A stretch of 64,000 bases of DNA. Origin: Candidatus Palauibacter soopunensis (GTDB lineage: Bacteria > Gemmatimonadota > Gemmatimonadetes > Palauibacterales > Palauibacteraceae). Of the stretch, positions 33,737 through 41,855 are shown piece by piece (the first letter of the stretch is position 1; each line of letters begins with the position of its first letter). The position numbers and the translations under genes were made by a program. The notes under the pieces were generated by a model. That model had not been told where the DNA came from. It was given only the letters and a program-made list of their open reading frames with translations, and searched no databases. The stretch is taken from positions 1 through 64,000 of the forward strand of contig NZ_CANPVT010000032.1 in assembly GCF_947581735.1 (NCBI RefSeq), written 5' to 3'.

Positions 33737-34006
33737 ATGCGATACGTCACGATCACCGACCTGTCCCCGGAAGATGTCCTCGACCGCGCGAAGAGCTTCT
33801 TCGGCGAGCACTCCAGGCTCCAGGTTCACGAGGAGACCGACGCATCCGTCACCTTCGCCGGGGAGATCGGGCTGGCCCGCTTTGCGGTCGACCGGGCGGG
33901 CGGCCACACGAACGTCCGCGTGGAGACCGACCGCGTCGTGGGCCTCGACGTCACCGACCTCGCGAAGCGCTTCCTCTACACCCTCCGCAACGCCCACGGA
34001 GGGTGA
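33737..34006 (+). CDS. Small conserved-looking protein ending in Gly-Gly
   Basis: 89 residues, ATG start. Alternating strands and helices (MRYVTITDLSPEDVLDRAKS, then SVTFAGEIGLARFAVDRAGG, RVETDRVVGLDVTDLAKRF) suggest a compact alpha/beta fold. It ends LRNAHGG. No family recognised, no signal or membrane segment. It is divergent from the aminotransferase gene and overlaps by GTGA with an alternative start of the next ORF, so the two small proteins are likely co-expressed. The terminal Gly-Gly may be chance. Confidence 0.6.
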   Translation: MRYVTITDLSPEDVLDRAKSFFGEHSRLQVHEETDASVTFAGEIGLARFAVDRAGGHTNVRVETDRVVGLDVTDLAKRFLYTLRNAHGG

Positions 34007-34044
34007 CCAATGAAGCCGGCGCTGAAGCCGTCACGGGGAGCCGC

Positions 34045-34320
34045 ATGAACGCCATCACGGTTCGCCTCATCATGCCCGACCGCTGGCTCGAGCACGTGGC
34101 CGAACTGCCGGCCGACACGACCGTCGCCGACGCCAAGGCCTTCGGCATCCGCGCGATGCTCCAGCGCTCGTCGGACGACCCCGCCGACTTCTACACGGAG
34201 TTCGCCGAGCGCCGCATCCGCGATGAGACGCGCACCCTCGCCGACGTGGGGATCGGGTCGCACGGCGTCCTCTCGATCCGGGCCTACGACCTCGGCCACT
34301 ACCCGCCCTTCCGCGGCTAG
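34045..34320 (+). CDS. Small protein with a beta-grasp (ubiquitin-like) look
   Basis: 91 residues from the ATG preceded by GGGGAG. ITVRLIMPDRWLEHVAELPA, then TTVADAKAFGIRAML and TRTLADVGIGSHGVLSIRAYD, give the order strand-strand-helix-strand-strand and the 'L-D-V-G-I...L-x-I' ending typical of ubiquitin-like beta-grasp proteins such as YukD/EsaB or MoaD relatives. It ends in PPFRG with a single Gly, so conjugation is not obvious. A GTG at 34003 overlapping the previous stop is an alternative start. Function unknown. Confidence 0.55.
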   Translation: MNAITVRLIMPDRWLEHVAELPADTTVADAKAFGIRAMLQRSSDDPADFYTEFAERRIRDETRTLADVGIGSHGVLSIRAYDLGHYPPFRG

Positions 34321-34339
34321 CATCGGGACGGGACGGCCT

Positions 34340-35272
34340 TCAGGCGGGAGGGCTCCACACGGCGGCGACCTCCGGATCCGGGGCGGGGAGGCGGTCGGGA
34401 TGGAGAAGTCCGGCGAGGATCTCGACGCCGGTGACGAAGCGGGGGCCCGAGCGGTTGAAGTAGGAGGAGGCGTCGACGGCCCAGGCGCGTCCCTCGGCGA
34501 CCGCGCGCGGAGCCACCTTTCCGAGACGTTCGGCGTGCGCGTCGGCATCTCGCCGGGCCGCTTCGAGACCGTAGCCGCAGGGCATGAGGAGGAGCGCGTC
34601 GGGATCGAGGTCTCCGATCTCCCACCACGACACCTCACGGGAAGGCCGCCCCGATTCGCCCGCCAGGTTCCGGCCGCCGGCGAGTTCGATCATCTCCGGC
34701 ACCCAGTGGCCCGGCGCGAACGGCGGGTCGAACCATTCGATCCCGAGCACCCGCGGCGGGTCGGCGTCTCCCACGGCAGCGCGCACCGCGTCGAGTCGGC
34801 TCCGAAGCGATCCCCCCGCGTCCCGGGCGACGCCCGGATGACCGGCAGCGCGCGCCACCTGCGTCAGCGAGGCGAGAATGTCCTCGATCGTATGAGCGTC
34901 GAGCGACACGACCTCGGCACCGATCCCGCGCGCCCCGAGCACCTCCCGCACCCCGCCGGTCGGCACCGCGCACACCTCGCATACGGCTTGGGTGAGGATG
35001 ATGTCCGGGTCGAGCCCTTCGAGGACGGCCCCGTCGATCTCGTACACGCTGCCGTGTTCGACCATGGCCTGCCGCACCGCGGCGTCGATCTCTCCGCTCG
35101 AGAGGCCCTCCGGGTCGAAGCGGGGGCGGCTGACGCGGGGCCGGTCGAGCAGGTGCGGCGGATGATCGCACTCGTGCGAGATGCCGACGAGGCATTCGCC
35201 GAGACCGAGCGCGTCGACGATCTCGGTCCCCGATGCGAGGAGCGAGACGATGCGCGGAGCGGCGGCCGTCAC
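34340..35272 (-). CDS. BtuF-like cobalamin-binding protein without signal peptide
   Basis: 310 residues. The two-lobed periplasmic-binding fold of the BtuF/FhuD group is shown by RIVSLLASGTEIVDALGLGE, GISHECDHP, LDPDIILTQAVCEVCAV, RVLGIEWFDPPFAPGHWVPE and WEIGDLDPDALLLMPCGYG. There is no signal peptide: MTAAAPRIVSL begins directly with the first strand. Signal-less 'cobalamin-binding proteins' of this type are known near other B12 genes and their role is unclear; no transporter subunits are adjacent. The stop is 20 bp from the convergent small gene. The gene lies 15 bp after moeB on the same strand. Confidence 0.85.
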   Translation of the reverse strand: MTAAAPRIVSLLASGTEIVDALGLGECLVGISHECDHPPHLLDRPRVSRPRFDPEGLSSGEIDAAVRQAMVEHGSVYEIDGAVLEGLDPDIILTQAVCEVCAVPTGGVREVLGARGIGAEVVSLDAHTIEDILASLTQVARAAGHPGVARDAGGSLRSRLDAVRAAVGDADPPRVLGIEWFDPPFAPGHWVPEMIELAGGRNLAGESGRPSREVSWWEIGDLDPDALLLMPCGYGLEAARRDADAHAERLGKVAPRAVAEGRAWAVDASSYFNRSGPRFVTGVEILAGLLHPDRLPAPDPEVAAVWSPPA

Positions 35273-35287
35273 GGGTTCAGGCCGCCA

Positions 35288-36481
35288 TCAGTACTGCGGC
35301 ATCGCCGGGTCGATCTCCTCCGCCCAGGCGAGGATCCCCCCCGCAAGGTTCACGGCGTTGTCGAACCCGACCGCGCGCAGGTACTCGACGGCACGGTCGC
35401 CGCGAGGCCCCGTACGACAGTGAATGATGAGGGGTTCCGATGCGTCCAGGCTCTCCACGGCCTGCGGTAGCGTCGCGAGCGGCACGAGCCGCGCCCCCGC
35501 CTCTTCCAGGTTGCAGATCGCCCATTCGTAGTCCTCGCGTACGTCGATGAGCTGGAAGCGCTCGCCGGCATCGATCCGGCGCTTCAGTTCGTGTACGTCG
35601 ATGTCGAGGTCGTGCATGGCGCCCTCCGTTCCCGCGCGGCCGTCCGCTCCGCCGCCGCCCGTTTCCGCGTCGCCCCCCGTGTCGCCGCAGAAGCGCTCGT
35701 AGTCGATGAGTTCCGTCACCGTCGGCTCGGGGCCGCAAACCACGCACTCGGGGTCCGGGGCGATCTCCAGCGAGCGGAACTCCATGCGGAGCGCGTCGAT
35801 GAGGAGCAGGCGTCCCGCGAGGGTCTCACCGATCCCCGTCAGACACTTGATCGCCTCGTTGGCCTGGATCGACCCCACGATCCCGGGCAGGACGCCCAGG
35901 ACCCCGGCTTCCGCGCAGTTGGGCACGAGATCCGGAGGCGGAGGATCCCGAAACAGGCAGCGATAGCAGGGGCCGTCGGGGGCCGCGAAAACCGCCGCCT
36001 GACCCTCGAAGCGGAGGATGGCCCCGTACGCGAAGGGCGTCCCGAGCATCACGCAGGCGTCGTTCACGAGATACCGCGTGGGGAAGTTGTCGCTTCCGTC
36101 GATGACGAAGTCCCACCCCTCGAGGATCTCGAGCGCGTTCCCCGATTCCAGGCGCGCGTCGAACGTCTCGACGGCAACGTCCGGGTTCAGCCCCGCGAGC
36201 CGTGCCCGGGCGGACGCGAGCTTCGGCGTCCCGACCGAATCGGTGTCGTAGAGCACCTGCCGCTGCAGGTTGGAGAGTTCCACGCGGTCGTGGTCCACGA
36301 GTCCGAGCCGTCCCACCCCCGCCGCGACGAGGTAGAGCGCGGCCGGCGATCCCAGCCCGCCTGCGCCCACGATGAGCACGCTCGAGGCCCGCAGGCGCCG
36401 CTGGCCCGCCACCCCCACCTCGGGGATGCTGACGTGACGCCCGTAGCGGACGAGTTCCTCGCGCGAAAGGCCGCCGTTCAT
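35288..36481 (-). CDS. moeB: MoeB/ThiF-type adenylyltransferase fused to rhodanese
   Basis: 397 residues. Residues 1-260 form an E1-like domain: GAGGLGSPAALYLVAAGVG (nucleotide loop), DHDRVELSNLQRQVLY, the catalytic Cys region VPNCAEAGVLGVLPG, and two Cys pairs for zinc (CYRC, CVVC). A Gly-rich linker (about residues 268-285) leads to a rhodanese domain with active-site loop HCRTGPRGDRA. Such fusions adenylate the C-terminal Gly of a small sulfur carrier (MoaD or ThiS type) and transfer sulfur to it. No MoaD or ThiS gene is adjacent. Minus strand, just after rpe, with only 7 bp between. Confidence 0.92.
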   Translation of the reverse strand: MNGGLSREELVRYGRHVSIPEVGVAGQRRLRASSVLIVGAGGLGSPAALYLVAAGVGRLGLVDHDRVELSNLQRQVLYDTDSVGTPKLASARARLAGLNPDVAVETFDARLESGNALEILEGWDFVIDGSDNFPTRYLVNDACVMLGTPFAYGAILRFEGQAAVFAAPDGPCYRCLFRDPPPPDLVPNCAEAGVLGVLPGIVGSIQANEAIKCLTGIGETLAGRLLLIDALRMEFRSLEIAPDPECVVCGPEPTVTELIDYERFCGDTGGDAETGGGGADGRAGTEGAMHDLDIDVHELKRRIDAGERFQLIDVREDYEWAICNLEEAGARLVPLATLPQAVESLDASEPLIIHCRTGPRGDRAVEYLRAVGFDNAVNLAGGILAWAEEIDPAMPQY

Positions 36482-36488
36482 CCTGTCC

Positions 36489-37154
36489 TCAGCCGTAGGG
36501 CGCGAGCGCGTCGTTCAGCGCCGCCATGTTCGCGGCGATGCCGGGCGCCCACCGGAAGACCGAGGAGCCGGCCACGAACACCGACGCCCCTGCCGCGGCG
36601 CACACGGGGGCGGACGCGGGATCGATCCCTCCGTCCACCTGGATGGCCGGCGGAGCCAGCCCTCGATCCGCGGCCATCCGCAGCACCGTCGAGATCTTGG
36701 GCACCGCGTCGGCGATGAACTTCTGTCCTCCGAACCCCGGATTCACCGTCATCACGAGAACGAGGTCCACGTAACCCAGGACCTCCGACAACGTCTCCGC
36801 GGGCGTGGCCGGGTTGAGCGCGACGCCGGCGTAGCAGCCCATCTCCCGGATCCGGTGCAGGTCCCCGTGCAGGTGGGCCGACACCTCCTGGTGGACCGTG
36901 AGCATGTCGGCGCCCGCCGTCGCGAAGGGCTCGAGGAACTCGCCGGGGTTGTCGATCATCAGGTGCACGTCAAGGAACGAGTCGGAGACCGCCCGCAACG
37001 ATTCCAGCACCGGCAGCCCGATGGTGAGGTTGGGGACGAAGTGCCCGTCCATGACGTCGAGCTGAAACCACTCCGCTCCCGCCGCCTCCGCCTCGGCCAC
37101 TTCCGCGCCCAGCCGCGCGTAGTCGGCGGCGAGGATGGACGGGGCGATGACCAT
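36489..37154 (-). CDS. rpe: Ribulose-phosphate 3-epimerase
   Basis: 221 residues from MVIAPSILAADYARL. The TIM-barrel motifs of Rpe are all present: SILAADYARLG, LDVMDGHFVPN, VHLMIDNP, MTVNPGFGGQKFI and QVDGGIDPASA. It converts ribulose 5-phosphate to xylulose 5-phosphate in the pentose phosphate or Calvin pathway, using a metal bound by conserved His/Asp. A GTG at 37193 gives a 13-residue longer form; the shorter start fits family length and has a G-run before it. Probably in one transcript with moeB and the BtuF-like gene. Confidence 0.93.
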   Translation of the reverse strand: MVIAPSILAADYARLGAEVAEAEAAGAEWFQLDVMDGHFVPNLTIGLPVLESLRAVSDSFLDVHLMIDNPGEFLEPFATAGADMLTVHQEVSAHLHGDLHRIREMGCYAGVALNPATPAETLSEVLGYVDLVLVMTVNPGFGGQKFIADAVPKISTVLRMAADRGLAPPAIQVDGGIDPASAPVCAAAGASVFVAGSSVFRWAPGIAANMAALNDALAPYG

Positions 37155-37232
37155 CCCCCCGGGCAGCTCCCGATTCAGTCCGCGCTCAGTCACGATCCCA
37201 TGCTCCCCGCAGTCTCGGTGGCGCCGAAGGCG

Positions 37233-38459
37233 TCAGATCAGGTGGAGCCGCTCGCCCACCTTCTTCAGGGCGGCGAGGGCGGCGTCGATGTGTTCCCGCT
37301 CGTGCGCGGCCGACAGCTGACAGCGGATCCGGGCCTCGCCGCGCGGGACCACGGGATACCCGAACCCGATGACGAACACGCCCTCACGCAGCAGTTCGCG
37401 GCTGAGCCGGATCGCATCCGCCGTTTTCCCGATGATCACGGGAACGATGGGCGTGCCCCCGGGAATCGGCTTGTATCCGAGTTCGATCAATCCTTCGCGG
37501 TAGTACTCCGTGTTGTCGCGGAGCCTGGCGACGAGTTCCGGATGCGTCTCCAGGTGCTCGATCGCGGCCATGGCCCCGGCCGCCGAATGGCAGGGCAGGG
37601 CGTTCGTGAACAACTGGGTGCGCGACGCCTGAACGAGATAGTCGATCACGGCTTCGGAACTGGCCGTGAAGCCGCCCGCCATGCCCCCGAGCGCCTTGCC
37701 GAGCGTCGACGTGACGATGTCGACCTCGCCGTGCATCCCGAAGTGCTCGGGCGTCCCGCGCCCCGTGTCACCCAGGACCCCCGTCGAATGCGAGTCGTCC
37801 ACGGCCATGATCGCGTCGTAGCGGTCGCACAGTTCACGGATCTCCGGAAGCGGCGCGATCTCCCCTTCCATCGAGAAGATGCCGTCCGTGATGACGAGGC
37901 GGTGGCGCGCGTCGCGGCTCGCCTCGAGGGCGTCGCGCAGCGAGCCCATGTCCATGTGATCGTAGATGAAGCGGCGCGCCTTGCAGAGGCGGATCCCGTC
38001 GATGATGCAGGCGTGGTTGAGGCGGTCCGAGATCAGGGCGTCATCCGCGCCCAGCAGGGGCGCGAAGAGGCCCTCGTTCGCGTTCCACGCGGACGTGTAC
38101 GTGAGGGAGGCCGGCGTCTCGAGGAAGTCCGCGATCTTCGCCTCGAGTTCGTGGTGAATGTCGAACGTCCCGCAGATGAAGCGCACCGAGGAGGTCCCCG
38201 CGCCGTACTTGTCCACTCCGTCCTTCACCGCCTGCATCACGGAGGGTTCGTCGCACAGGCCCAGGTAGTTGTTCGAGCACATGTTGATGGTCTCGCCCAG
38301 ACCGGCGATGTCCACGACGGGAGCCTGCCGCCCCATGATGTGCAGCAGTTCCTTGTGAACCCCGTTCTCCTTCATCTCCAGGAGTTCGGAGACGAGGCGG
38401 TGCTCGAGGCCCCGGTTCACACTCGACGTCATCACATCCCGCTCCTCATACAGTGTCAT
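37233..38459 (-). CDS. kbl: Glycine C-acetyltransferase (2-amino-3-ketobutyrate CoA ligase)
   Basis: 408 residues. A PLP alpha-oxoamine synthase: NMCSNNYLGLCDEPSVMQA, YGAGTSSVRFICGTFDIHHE, DSHSTGVLGDTGRGTPEH and the Schiff-base lysine in TSTLGKALGG. HLDV-type sequence and size fit Kbl, which cleaves 2-amino-3-ketobutyrate with CoA to glycine and acetyl-CoA. The companion threonine dehydrogenase lies two genes upstream on the same strand, supporting the assignment over AONS or ALAS. The ATG at 38459 or the next in-frame ATG (38432) may be the start. Confidence 0.95.
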   Translation of the reverse strand: MTLYEERDVMTSSVNRGLEHRLVSELLEMKENGVHKELLHIMGRQAPVVDIAGLGETINMCSNNYLGLCDEPSVMQAVKDGVDKYGAGTSSVRFICGTFDIHHELEAKIADFLETPASLTYTSAWNANEGLFAPLLGADDALISDRLNHACIIDGIRLCKARRFIYDHMDMGSLRDALEASRDARHRLVITDGIFSMEGEIAPLPEIRELCDRYDAIMAVDDSHSTGVLGDTGRGTPEHFGMHGEVDIVTSTLGKALGGMAGGFTASSEAVIDYLVQASRTQLFTNALPCHSAAGAMAAIEHLETHPELVARLRDNTEYYREGLIELGYKPIPGGTPIVPVIIGKTADAIRLSRELLREGVFVIGFGYPVVPRGEARIRCQLSAAHEREHIDAALAALKKVGERLHLI

Positions 38460-38486
38460 GATCGCGCCGTCCCGGGCTCGTGTCGC

Positions 38487-39149
38487 TCAGGGATAGAGAT
38501 CGCCGACCCGCTTGTCGGTGGCCCATGCGGTGTCCACACGAATTCTGGGGCGCGACCCCCAGTTGCCGCACGAGATGAAGCCTCGCAGCCGCCCGCGAAC
38601 ATGAAGGACGCGGTCGGTCCCCGCCTCGCGAAGCTCGGGATTCAGGCCGTCGAGCGCGAATACCCGCTGGCCGCCGATCCACCCCGGCCCGAACAGCCAG
38701 CACCCGGCCGCCTCGCGGATCGTCCCCTCGCCCCAGGTGCGGATCCCGGAGAATCCTCCGCTGTCCGTCACGACGAGCGTGCCGAGATCGATGTCCGACC
38801 CGGTGCGGATCCGGTAGCGGCCGGGCGTGCCGAGCGTGATCGGCCGCGCCTCGTAGTAGCTGACGTGCTGAGGCGCGCACACGGCCCGGAACGTCGTCCG
38901 CCGCGCCGCGAGCTCGATCGAGGAGTCGGTGACCGCCAGCGTGGCGGTGTCAAGCCGCCCGCACGCGTCCTCGGACACGGGCCCGCCGAACTCGAAGGAG
39001 AACGGCGATCCCACCTCGACCGTCTCCGGATACGCGACCCAGGTGACGAGCGCTTCGCTGGAGGCGCCCTCCCCGAGGCGCCAGCAGCCGGCCGTCAGCA
39101 GCACGGCGGCGGCGAGGGCCGGAACGGCGGGGGCGGCGGCGCGCGCCAC
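38487..39149 (-). CDS. Putative lipoprotein of unknown function
   Basis: 220 residues. N-terminal MARAAAPAVPALAAAVLLTA followed by GC gives a lipoprotein signal with lipobox LTAGC near residue 22. The mature part is beta-rich (VTWVAYPETVEVGSPFSFEF, then RYRIRTGSDIDLGTLVVTD) with two or more Cys. No family recognised. It lies between kbl (27 bp) and tdh (13 bp) on the same strand, so it is probably transcribed with the threonine pathway genes, although a direct role there is not evident. Confidence 0.75.
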   Translation of the reverse strand: MARAAAPAVPALAAAVLLTAGCWRLGEGASSEALVTWVAYPETVEVGSPFSFEFGGPVSEDACGRLDTATLAVTDSSIELAARRTTFRAVCAPQHVSYYEARPITLGTPGRYRIRTGSDIDLGTLVVTDSGGFSGIRTWGEGTIREAAGCWLFGPGWIGGQRVFALDGLNPELREAGTDRVLHVRGRLRGFISCGNWGSRPRIRVDTAWATDKRVGDLYP

Positions 39150-39162
39150 GGGGGCCGAGTGG

Positions 39163-40194
39163 CTAGTCCAGCGCGAGGACGACCTTCGCCGCCTCGCCGG
39201 AATGCATGGAGTCGAACCCTTCCTCGAAGCGGTCGAACGGGAGCCGGTGCGTGATCACCGGCTCGATGTCGAGGCGTCCCGCCGCGAGGAAATCCCGCAT
39301 CTCGATCCACGTCCGGTACATGAGCCGCCCCACAACGCCGTACACGTGGAGACCCTTGAAGATCACGTCGCGCGCAAGGTCGACCTCCACCGGGTCCTTG
39401 GGAAGTCCCAGCAGCCGGACGTGCCCGCCGTTGCGGCACATGCGGAACGCGGAGCGCACGCCTTCGGGATGCCCGCTCATCTCGCACACCACGTGCGCCC
39501 CGTAGCCGTGCGTGAGGTCGGCGATCCGCGCCTCCACCTCCCCGTCCGCCGGGTCGAGGCAGTCGTGCGCGCCCATCCGCGCCGCGAGTTCCCGCCGCCC
39601 CTCGTGCGGCTCGACCGCGATGACCCTGGAAGCGCCCGCCGCGCGCGCGATCCCGATGGCGAACAGGCCGATCGGCCCGCACCCGACCACGGCGACGACC
39701 CGCCCCGCCACCTCCGTGTGCAAAACCGTGTGGAAAGCGTTGCCGAGCGGGTCGAACACCGCCGCCACGTCGTCGCCGATGGCATCGGGGATGTGGATGA
39801 TGTTCGCCGCCGGGATGGAGACGTACTCCGCGAAGGCGCCGTCCCGGTCGATGCCGATGATCCGGGTGTCCCGGCACACGTGCGCCTGCTCGGTGCCGCA
39901 GTACTCGCAGTGTCCGCAGACCAGGTGCCCCTCCGCCGAGACGCGGTCGCCGACCTCGATGTTCCGGACCAGCCGCCCGGTCTCGACAACTTCTCCCATG
40001 AACTCGTGGCCGAGGGTGACGGGCGGATTCACGCGATGCCGCGACCAGCGGTCCCACTGCTGTATGTGCAGATCCGTGCCGCAGATCCCCGCCCGCCGCA
40101 CCTTGACCAGCACGTCGCGGGAGCGAATCTGGGGCACCGGCGCGTCGCACAGCACGAGGCCGGGGGCCGGCCCGGGTTTGCGGATCGCTTTCAT
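39163..40194 (-). CDS. tdh: L-threonine 3-dehydrogenase
   Basis: 343 residues, zinc-dependent medium-chain dehydrogenase. Catalytic zinc site in AGICGTDLHI and GHEFMGEVVE; structural zinc Cys set in CGHCEYCGTEQAHVC; NAD-binding loop GCGPIGLFAIGIARAAGAS. It oxidises threonine to 2-amino-3-ketobutyrate, the substrate of Kbl, which is encoded two genes downstream. The ATG at 40194 begins MKAIRKPGPAPGLVL, matching the family; the frame is open much further upstream but that is not coding-like. Upstream is a 190-bp divergent intergenic region shared with the TonB-like gene. Confidence 0.95.
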   Translation of the reverse strand: MKAIRKPGPAPGLVLCDAPVPQIRSRDVLVKVRRAGICGTDLHIQQWDRWSRHRVNPPVTLGHEFMGEVVETGRLVRNIEVGDRVSAEGHLVCGHCEYCGTEQAHVCRDTRIIGIDRDGAFAEYVSIPAANIIHIPDAIGDDVAAVFDPLGNAFHTVLHTEVAGRVVAVVGCGPIGLFAIGIARAAGASRVIAVEPHEGRRELAARMGAHDCLDPADGEVEARIADLTHGYGAHVVCEMSGHPEGVRSAFRMCRNGGHVRLLGLPKDPVEVDLARDVIFKGLHVYGVVGRLMYRTWIEMRDFLAAGRLDIEPVITHRLPFDRFEEGFDSMHSGEAAKVVLALD

Positions 40195-40384
40195 GGAGGC
40201 GGAAAATGGCTCCTGGATGGAGACGTGTCGGGTGGCGCACAATGTGCCGGAGGGTCTGACCGGGCGGCAAGCTCCGGGAACCCGCGGGGGCGGCTCTCCG
40301 TACGATGCTTCAGCGGGGAGCCGCTGACCGCCGCGTGACGCCGTCCCGGCGGTCTCGGGACCATTCTGGAGTCGGATCGGACCT

Positions 40385-41065
40385 GTGCGCACGACGACAA
40401 GGAAACGACCGGACTGGCGATACCGGGTCGCGTCATCGCGCTCCCGCCGCCGGGAGCGGGCCGTGTGGTGGGGGGGGATGCTCGCCTCTGCGCTCCTGCA
40501 CGCGTTCCTCCTCCTCGCGTGGGTGCGCCCGGCGCCCGAGTTCGAGCGGGCGGCCCGGCCCGGCGTGGATCCCGATCTCCCCGCCGGCGGGGGCGGCCTG
40601 AGGGCGCTCAGGGTTTCCATGCCCCGCAGGATCGAGATCCCTCCGCCACCGCGTCCCGTCCTCGCCGTCGACATGCCCGAGATCCAGGTCCGCGAGACGG
40701 AGATCGAGGTGGCCTCCGAACTGCTCCCCGTCGGCGCGCCGGCGCCATCGCCTGGGCGCGGGGCCGGGTTCGGTCCCGGGGACGAGGGAGCGGGCGGGGG
40801 CGAGGGCGACGGATACGTGTCGCCCGTGCCGAGGTCCGTCGTGCCGCACTGGGACCCCCCGAGCGCCGTGCGCGGCATGGAGGTGACGGTGCGCGTCTTC
40901 GTCGATGCGACCGGGCGCCCCGGCCTCGTCGAACTGGACCCCCCGACCCCGGATGAGGGGTTCAACCGCGACATCATGCGCCAGGTGCGGGCGTGGGAAT
41001 ACCGGCCCGCGCTGCGCCACGGGACCCCCGTCGACGGCTGGGCCGAGATCACCTTCATCTTCTAG
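40385..41065 (+). CDS. TonB-family energy transducer
   Basis: 226 residues from GTG. A cytoplasmic Arg-rich head precedes one membrane helix (WWGGMLASALLHAFLLLAWV, about residues 28-47), then a Pro-rich periplasmic spacer (IEIPPPPRPVLAVDMPEIQV) and a Gly-rich stretch. The C-terminal domain (VTVRVFVDATGRPGLVELDP...QVRAWEYRPALRHGTPVDGW) is the TonB C-terminal fold. TonB proteins pass proton-motive force from ExbBD to outer-membrane receptors; ExbB and ExbD are not in the window. First gene of the long plus-strand run. Confidence 0.88.
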   Translation: MRTTTRKRPDWRYRVASSRSRRRERAVWWGGMLASALLHAFLLLAWVRPAPEFERAARPGVDPDLPAGGGGLRALRVSMPRRIEIPPPPRPVLAVDMPEIQVRETEIEVASELLPVGAPAPSPGRGAGFGPGDEGAGGGEGDGYVSPVPRSVVPHWDPPSAVRGMEVTVRVFVDATGRPGLVELDPPTPDEGFNRDIMRQVRAWEYRPALRHGTPVDGWAEITFIF

Positions 41066-41183
41066 CCGCCACGAACGCCGCCCGCGATCCGCCCACCGCT
41101 GCGGGCCCTCAGCGGTGTTGACGGCTCGTTGATCGCGCGCCCGATCCTCCGGTCACAATCCGTTTGACCAGGGAGGTGCGGGT

Positions 41184-41855
41184 GTGTGGGATCTGAATCG
41201 CGCGGAACGCAAGGCGCTGGGCGCGTCGCTGGTACTCGTGGGCGTAAGCCTTGTGGCTCGCACCCTCCTCGTGCCCGAGCCCGGTCGGGTAGACGGTCTC
41301 GAAGCGATCGACCCCACGACGGATCTGGAGGGCATCGAGGGCGAGGTCGTCGCCGCCCTCACCCGGGAGCAGCGGGCACAGACCCCACTCGCCGATGGCG
41401 AGCAGATCGATGTGAATCGCGCCCCGGCCGACGAACTGCGCCGGCTGCCCGGCGTCGGGCCGAGTCTGGCGGCGGCCCTCATCGAGGAGCGGGAACGCGC
41501 TCCGTTCCGACGAACCGCCGACCTGGAGCGGGTCCCTGGAGTGGGGGAGGTCACCGCACGCCGCCTCGCCCCGTATCTCCGTTTCGAACCCGGGGCGCCC
41601 CGACCGGCTGCCGCTCCCGTCGCGTCGGTGTCGACGGGATGTCCGCCCGGAGGGGCACGGATCGATCTCAATCGAGCCAGCCGCGCGCAACTCGAGAGTC
41701 TCTCCGGCATCGGCCCCGCCCTCGCGGCACGCATCATCGCGGACCGAAGCGAGAACGGGCCGTTCGAGACGCCCGAAGCCGTCACCCGCGTCCGGGGCAT
41801 CGGGGCGCGCTCCTTCGCCCGCTTCCGGGATCGGGTATGCACGGGGGTGCGGTGA
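41184..41855 (+). CDS. ComEA-like protein with two helix-hairpin-helix units
   Basis: 223 residues, GTG start. A membrane helix near the N-terminus (ALGASLVLVGVSLVARTLLV) anchors the protein. Two HhH modules follow: IDVNRAPADELRRLPGVGPS...VPGVGEVTARRLA (residues 75-130) and IDLNRASRAQLESLSGIGPA...RGIGARSFARFR (155-218). ComEA proteins bind incoming double-stranded DNA in natural transformation; most have one module pair, so two is above average. Placement directly before pilus genes fits a DNA-uptake role (inference). The stop overlaps an alternative GTG start of the next gene. Confidence 0.85.
   Translation: MWDLNRAERKALGASLVLVGVSLVARTLLVPEPGRVDGLEAIDPTTDLEGIEGEVVAALTREQRAQTPLADGEQIDVNRAPADELRRLPGVGPSLAAALIEERERAPFRRTADLERVPGVGEVTARRLAPYLRFEPGAPRPAAAPVASVSTGCPPGGARIDLNRASRAQLESLSGIGPALAARIIADRSENGPFETPEAVTRVRGIGARSFARFRDRVCTGVR

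Noticed and set aside
34340-35272. Complete vitamin B12 importer
   Set aside because: The binding protein has no signal peptide and no BtuC, BtuD or TonB receptor gene is adjacent.
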